This document shows, one piece after another, positions 33,037 to 36,715 of a DNA stretch of 36,715 bases (positions are counted from its first letter, which is position 1; each line of letters begins with the position of its first letter). The stretch covers positions 1 to 36,715 of the forward strand of contig JBMYRH010000042.1 in assembly GCA_049602155.1 (NCBI GenBank), in the 5' to 3' direction. Both the position numbers and the translations under genes were made by a program. The DNA is from JBMYRH01 sp049602155 (GTDB taxonomy: Bacteria > Myxococcota_A > UBA9042 > PHBI01 > JBMYRH01). The notes beneath the pieces were generated by a model, which saw nothing but the letters and a program-made list of their open reading frames with translations, had not been told where the DNA came from and made no database searches.

Positions 33037-34155
33037 TTGGGCTCTGATTTCGACATGCGTAAATTCGTGACGAGCTGCCATCTCACACCTGGAAAGACCT
33101 CTCCCGAGGTGATGAAGGCGATACGAGACTCTCGGTATGCAGAAGTGCAAGAGGTCGAAGAGCGCGTGCAGACCCTCGGAGCCACCCTGGCCAGCCTGAT
33201 CGCCGCGGGTGAAGGGGCTGCAGCGAAAGAGGTACACGACGAGATCCGTGCGCTCGAGCAAGAGTGGAAGACGCTGAAGACCGAGCTCCGAGACTCCAAC
33301 GACGCATATTTCGAGTCGCATTTGCGGGCCGCCGAGGTCCGCGTCTTGGGGAGCCAGCGCGCCGTCGACATCAAAGAGGCCTTCATCATGGGGCTCATCT
33401 TGCTGGTCCTCGGCCTGATGCTCTACGAGGAGACCAACGAGATTAGCCCTCAGCTCGCTTGGCTATTTTTCGGTATCGACACCGCCTGCTGCGCAATCTT
33501 CCTCGTGAACTTCTACTTCGAGTATCGCCTCTCGCTCGCCAAGGGCTGGTATTGGCGGACCCACTGGATCGACTTCGTGACCTCTATCCCCTTCCCGCCA
33601 GCCTTCGGGAGCGCCGAGGTGATCCGCTCAGGGCGCGCTGTACGCCTCATCCGCATCGTCCGCTTCGCCCGCCTCGCGCGCGCCCTCCGTGTCCTGCGAA
33701 TGGTCTTCTTCTTTTGGCGAGGGCTCGACCAGCTGACGAGCGTCTTAGACGTCCGGCTTATGAAGCGCTCCCTCGTGCTCTGCATTGGGGTCGTGCTCCT
33801 CGGAGCCCTCGCCATCAACATGGCCGAAGGTCACGCTGAGCCCGTCGGTGGCGGGTGGGACAGCGTCTGGTGGAGCTTTACGACCACCGTGACTGGCGGC
33901 TTTGGCGACATCCACAACCCCGATAGCGGACTCGGGCGCGTGCTCACTGTCGTCTTGGTCATCATGGGCATCATCTTAGTCGGCGTCTTTACCGCCACCC
34001 TGACCACAGTGCTCATGCCTGAGCCCATCGACAGCTTCGACGCAGAGACCCACGAAGCCTTTCAAGAGCTGGTCTCCGGACAGCTGGCCGAGCTCGCTAA
34101 GACCCAGGCCGAGCTCCTTGAAGAGATCCAGACACTGAAGGCACCCAAGGATTAG
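33037..34155 (+). CDS. 6-TM voltage-gated-like ion channel with coiled coils
   Basis: A 372-residue channel subunit. TTG at 33037 is chosen because GAGGGG lies 7 nt upstream; the ATG at 33055 has no ribosome site. Residues about 35-100 form a charged coiled coil. S1 begins near 115, S2 near 143, S3 near 172. S4 has eight arginines at every third position (Arg200 to Arg221), the classic voltage-sensor pattern. S5 (about 243-262) and S6 (about 299-325) enclose the pore loop. The filter is T286-G-G-F-G-D291, so the second residue, usually Val or Ile in TVGYGD, is Gly. A short C-terminal coiled coil (about 335-365) probably tetramerises it. A potassium channel is likely, but selectivity is open because of the filter. 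Confidence 0.88.
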   Translation: MGSDFDMRKFVTSCHLTPGKTSPEVMKAIRDSRYAEVQEVEERVQTLGATLASLIAAGEGAAAKEVHDEIRALEQEWKTLKTELRDSNDAYFESHLRAAEVRVLGSQRAVDIKEAFIMGLILLVLGLMLYEETNEISPQLAWLFFGIDTACCAIFLVNFYFEYRLSLAKGWYWRTHWIDFVTSIPFPPAFGSAEVIRSGRAVRLIRIVRFARLARALRVLRMVFFFWRGLDQLTSVLDVRLMKRSLVLCIGVVLLGALAINMAEGHAEPVGGGWDSVWWSFTTTVTGGFGDIHNPDSGLGRVLTVVLVIMGIILVGVFTATLTTVLMPEPIDSFDAETHEAFQELVSGQLAELAKTQAELLEEIQTLKAPKD

Positions 34156-34254
34156 TCACGCAGCACCTTGGTGACGGCGATCCGCCCCTGTGGGCTAGGC
34201 ACAAGGGCGACCGGGGAGGCCCCCATGGCATATCAGCCTTGGCGCCCTTTGCCG

Positions 34255-36108
34255 CTAAACGTCGCCGCGAGCTGCCTCATACTCTTCCTTCAGCATCTCG
34301 AGCTCTAGCCAGCGCTCTTCGGCTTTCGCGAAGGCTGCTCGTGCGGGCTCAATGCGCGCTGCGGCGGCGTTAAAGCCGTCACGATCCTGATTGTAGACCT
34401 TGGGATCAGCGAGCAGCGCGTCCAAGGTCTCAATCTCTGTCTGGAGCGCCTCGACCTCAGCCTGGAGCGACTCGAGTTCGCGCTCCTCTTTGTAGCTCAG
34501 GCGGTCTTTGACCTTACCCTTCGGTCCCTTGGCTGCGGGGGCCTCGGGCTTGTCGGCCACCTTCGCCTGATGAGCCTTCTTTGCTGCCTTCGCCTCTTTC
34601 GCGGCCAGGGCGCGCTGCGTCTCGACGTCCGAGTAGCCCCCGGCGTAAGTGACGACTTTCCCGTCGCCCTCAAAAGCCAGCGTCTGGGTCACGACCCTGT
34701 CCAAGAAGTCACGGTCATGGCTGACCATGAGTAAGGTCCCCGGGTAGTCCGCGAGCAGCTCCTGGAGCAAGTCCAGGGTCTCGAGATCCAAGTCATTGGT
34801 CGGCTCGTCCAAGATGAGCAGGTTCGCGGGCTGCGCGAGCGTCTTCGCCAAGAGCAAGCGGTGACGCTCACCACCCGACAGATCACTGACGAGGCTCCTC
34901 GCCATGCGCGGGTCAAAGAGGAAGTCCTTGAGGTAGCCGGCGACATGCTGCGTCCGCCCATGCACCTCGACCTTGTCCCCCACAGAGCCACAGAGGACCT
35001 GCTGCACCGTCAAGGTGTCGTCGAGCACCGAGCGGTGCTGGTCCAAGTAGACCGGGGTCAGCATCGTGCCGGTCCGCACGCTGCCGGTGTCCGGCTCAAT
35101 GTCGCCGGTGAGCAGCTTCAAGAGCGTCGTCTTACCCGCGCCGTTTGGACCAATGAGCCCAATTCGGTCGCCGCGCATCACGCCGAGGGAGAAGTCACTG
35201 ACGAGCACCTTATCGCCGTAGGCCTTGCTGACGCCCTCTGCCTCGATGGTGATCTTCCCAGAGCGCTTGCCCTCTTCGATGCGGAGCGCCGCCGTTCCAA
35301 GGCGCTTGCGCTGCTGCGAGCGCTCGTCGCGCAGGACGTGCAAGCGCTTGAGGCGCCCCTGGTTGCGCTTGCGCCGCGCGCTGATGCCCTCGCGGGACCA
35401 GCGGGTCTCCTCGGCGATGAACTTATCGAGCTTGGCCCGGCTTTGGGCCTCCTCCTCGTAGGTCTGCTCCATCCAGGCTTCGACCTTGGCGAACCCCTGA
35501 TCGAGCATCCGCGCCTTGCCCCGATCGAGCCACACCACGCCGCGCGTGAGCTTGGTCAGGAATCGTCGGTCATGGCTGACCATCACGAGCGAGCCTCGGA
35601 ACCGATCCAGGGTGTCCTCGAGCCACTCAATCGCCGGCAAGTCCAGGTGGTTGGTCGGCTCGTCGAGGAGCAAGACCTCGGGGCTGCCGACGAGGGCTCG
35701 CGCCATCACGACCCGGCGCTGCTCGCCACCGGACATCCCGTCTGTCATCTGCTCAGGGTCGATCCCGACCTCTGCGCAGAAGACATCCACGAGGTAGGCC
35801 TTGTCGCTGTCTTCGGGCCTGAGCCCCTCTTCCACGACCTCTCGCACAGTGCACCCCGTCGGGACCTCCGGTGACTGAGAGACGTACGTGATTCGGGCCG
35901 CCTTATCTGCCCAGCGCTCACCGCTGTCAGGGGCGAGGCTCCCGGCCAGGATGCTCAAGAGCGTCGACTTACCGCAGCCATTTCGACCAATAAGACACAG
36001 CCGGTCGCCGGGGCGCACCGCCAAGTCCACTCCGCCAAAGAGGGTCCCGTGACCAAAATCATGGCCGACACTCTTCAGGGTCAGCAGCGGGACGAGAGCT
36101 TGGGACAC
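34255..36108 (-). CDS. uup: ABC-F family ATPase Uup
   Basis: A 617-residue soluble protein with two ABC cassettes and no membrane segment. Cassette 1: Walker A GRNGCGKST (41-49), signature MSGGEQRR, Walker B VLLLDEPTNHLDL. A linker with many Arg/Lys (RRKRNQGRLKRL) is the P-site tRNA-interaction motif region. Cassette 2: GPNGAGKTT, LSGGERHR, LLILDEPTNDLDL. The last about 90 residues, after an Ala/Lys-rich spacer, are the coiled-coil DNA-binding C-terminal domain that marks Uup among ABC-F proteins. It acts on ribosomes and in transposon-excision and replication-intermediate phenotypes in E. coli. Start GTG 36108 has GGAG 6 nt upstream. Convergent with the channel gene; the 99 bp between stops shows only weak dyads. 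Confidence 0.93.
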   Translation of the reverse strand: MSQALVPLLTLKSVGHDFGHGTLFGGVDLAVRPGDRLCLIGRNGCGKSTLLSILAGSLAPDSGERWADKAARITYVSQSPEVPTGCTVREVVEEGLRPEDSDKAYLVDVFCAEVGIDPEQMTDGMSGGEQRRVVMARALVGSPEVLLLDEPTNHLDLPAIEWLEDTLDRFRGSLVMVSHDRRFLTKLTRGVVWLDRGKARMLDQGFAKVEAWMEQTYEEEAQSRAKLDKFIAEETRWSREGISARRKRNQGRLKRLHVLRDERSQQRKRLGTAALRIEEGKRSGKITIEAEGVSKAYGDKVLVSDFSLGVMRGDRIGLIGPNGAGKTTLLKLLTGDIEPDTGSVRTGTMLTPVYLDQHRSVLDDTLTVQQVLCGSVGDKVEVHGRTQHVAGYLKDFLFDPRMARSLVSDLSGGERHRLLLAKTLAQPANLLILDEPTNDLDLETLDLLQELLADYPGTLLMVSHDRDFLDRVVTQTLAFEGDGKVVTYAGGYSDVETQRALAAKEAKAAKKAHQAKVADKPEAPAAKGPKGKVKDRLSYKEERELESLQAEVEALQTEIETLDALLADPKVYNQDRDGFNAAAARIEPARAAFAKAEERWLELEMLKEEYEAARGDV

Positions 36109-36150
36109 ATTGGACTCCGGGCATCAGAAGCGCTGGCGGCGCAGCCTACG

Positions 36151-36226
36151 CGCTCACGGACACCAGGCCAACCGGATTTGCCTGCGCATGGGAACGCAGA
36201 CCCCCATGCGTGAGCGAACCGCCTGG
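36151..36226. promoter_or_regulatory. Cluster of overlapping inverted repeats
   Basis: Three perfect inverted pairs crowd this intergenic stretch: CGCTCACG (36151-36158) with CGTGAGCG (36209-36216); CCAGGC (36163-36168) with GCCTGG (36221-36226); and CGCATGGG (36185-36192) with CCCATGCG (36203-36210). The first two cross in pseudoknot order, and the third competes with the first for two bases. Either a regulatory DNA region between divergent genes or a structured RNA. Confidence 0.4.
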
Positions 36227-36261
36227 AGAGGAGGCCGCGGGTCACCTCATGACTTCTCGCC

Positions 36262-36290
36262 TGACGCCAGGGTCAGAGATTGTGTAGCCT
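36262..36290 (+). promoter_or_regulatory. Candidate promoter of the terminal lipoprotein gene
   Basis: TGACGC (36262-36267) and TAGCCT (36285-36290) are 17 nt apart, 22 nt before the ATG at 36313. CTGAC-GCCAGG-GTCAG, an inverted repeat at 36261-36276, covers the -35. The -10 context GTGTAGCCT resembles GTGTAGTCT upstream of the M66 gene. Confidence 0.4.
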
Positions 36291-36312
36291 GTCGCTGTAA
36301 AGGAGATTCAGC

Positions 36313-36715
36313 ATGACCCTGAGGAGACTCATCATCGGGTTCGTCGCGGTGCTGTTCACCGCCTGTGGCGACACGAGCGGCGACATCGATGTACCCACAG
36401 AGGACACCATCCAAGCGCATGAAGACGACGGTGGCCCTCCCAATCGCCCCAGCTTCGCCGATGTGTCTGCACCTGGGTTGGCGCTAGACACCGAAGACGA
36501 CGCCGTGACGCGCGACGCCTCGGGCAGCACCTTAGACGAAGACATCGAGCCCTTGGACACCATGGTCGGCGACTCCGAAGCGGGCTCAGACACCCTCACG
36601 CCGGGGCCTGCGCCGGATGCGATCGATGTGGCCGACACCGAGCCCGGAGGCGACACCTCCCCGGACACCTCCAGCGACCCAGACCCAGACCCAGACCCAG
36701 ACCCAGACCCAGACC
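36313..36715 (+). CDS. Acidic-tether lipoprotein, 3' end outside window
   Basis: ATG 36313 follows AGGAG (36301-36305) by 7 nt. The signal peptide ends LFTAC (Cys18). All 116 further visible residues are a low-complexity Asp/Thr/Pro/Glu-rich tether ending in Asp-Pro dipeptides. The frame is open at the window edge, so the functional domain lies outside. The tether matches in style those of the M66, GH16 and two-repeat lipoproteins. The frame on the other strand here is a shadow. Confidence 0.85.
   Translation, partial: MTLRRLIIGFVAVLFTACGDTSGDIDVPTEDTIQAHEDDGGPPNRPSFADVSAPGLALDTEDDAVTRDASGSTLDEDIEPLDTMVGDSEAGSDTLTPGPAPDAIDVADTEPGGDTSPDTSSDPDPDPDPDPDPD
36676..36715 (+). repeat. GACCCA hexanucleotide repeat, continuing off window
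   Basis: Nearly seven perfect copies of GACCCA, encoding (Asp-Pro)n in the lipoprotein tether. The number of copies is unknown because the window ends within the array. Whole-codon units mean slippage would lengthen the tether without a frameshift. Confidence 0.9.

Noticed and set aside
34861..35874. 337-codon plus-strand frame opposite uup
   Set aside because: Antisense to a conserved ABC-F gene; composition is that of a shadow.
1..36715. Prophage, transposon, antiphage defence island or tRNA genes
   Set aside because: No integrase, transposase, terminal repeats, phage structural proteins, recognised defence genes or tRNA-like cloverleaf were found by eye.

Overview
The window is high-GC, densely coded bacterial DNA. 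It probably comes from the Myxococcota (old Deltaproteobacteria), and the Bradymonadales-like predatory or marine groups would fit best. This placement is inferred from gene content, not from a marker gene. The clues are the number of lipoproteins with long Asp/Val/Thr/Pro-rich tethers, Cys-rich repeats of the CTVDSCD type, an IgGFc-binding-domain lipoprotein, paired DUF1592/DUF1552 and DUF1800/DUF1501 exported proteins, and a CarA/CarH-like MerR-B12 regulator. I find 23 protein genes, two of them cut by the window ends. I see no RNA genes, insertion sequences, prophage or CRISPR arrays. Thirteen of the 23 products have a lipoprotein signal peptide ending in Cys.

Layout. 1-1668 (-): 5'-end part of a giant Cys-rich repeat lipoprotein. 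It is open to the window edge and preceded by a perfect 22-bp palindrome. 1941-4106 (+): a conserved Rossmann-like (SLOG-like) hypothetical protein, then SelO, the protein AMPylase. 4220-7520 (+): a CHASE2 adenylate cyclase, then an exported SH3b-M48 metallopeptidase. 7544-8119 (-): a pentapeptide-repeat protein. 8378-10672 (+): an IgGFc-binding-like lipoprotein. 10785-11756 (+): a MerR/cobalamin-binding regulator. 11950-13391 (+): two coupled small lipoproteins. 13401-14414 (-): an SGNH-hydrolase lipoprotein. 14672-18199 (+): a DUF1800 lipoprotein and a Tat-exported DUF1501 protein with no gap between them. 18266-21328 (+): an M66 (StcE-like) metallopeptidase lipoprotein. 21423-21926 (+): a small Cys-containing lipoprotein. 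22070-24583 (-): a lipoprotein built of two near-identical 372-residue halves. 29746-25003 (-): a tightly coupled operon of a DUF1592-type haem c-motif lipoprotein, a Tat-exported DUF1552 protein and a lipoprotein with twin CX3C motifs. 32739-29926 (-): a GH16 glycoside hydrolase with an FG-GAP tail. 33037-34155 (+): a 6-TM voltage-gated-like channel with an unusual filter. 36108-34255 (-): the ABC-F ATPase Uup. 36313-end (+): start of another acidic-tether lipoprotein.

How they may work together. The centre (about 8.4-32.7 kb) looks like a cell-surface or periplasmic island: a mucinase-type peptidase, a GH16 glucanase, an SGNH esterase, host- or prey-binding domains and two separate modules of exported DUF pairs. 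The two DUF modules point towards each other (DUF1800-DUF1501 rightward, DUF1592-DUF1552 leftward), with the M66 peptidase and the repeat lipoprotein between them. Both modules pair a lipoprotein with a Tat substrate of the alkaline-phosphatase-like DUF1501/DUF1552 type, and neither has an established biochemical role that I can name. They are the best candidates here for an undescribed system. Housekeeping and signalling genes (selO, cyclase, uup, channel) flank the island.
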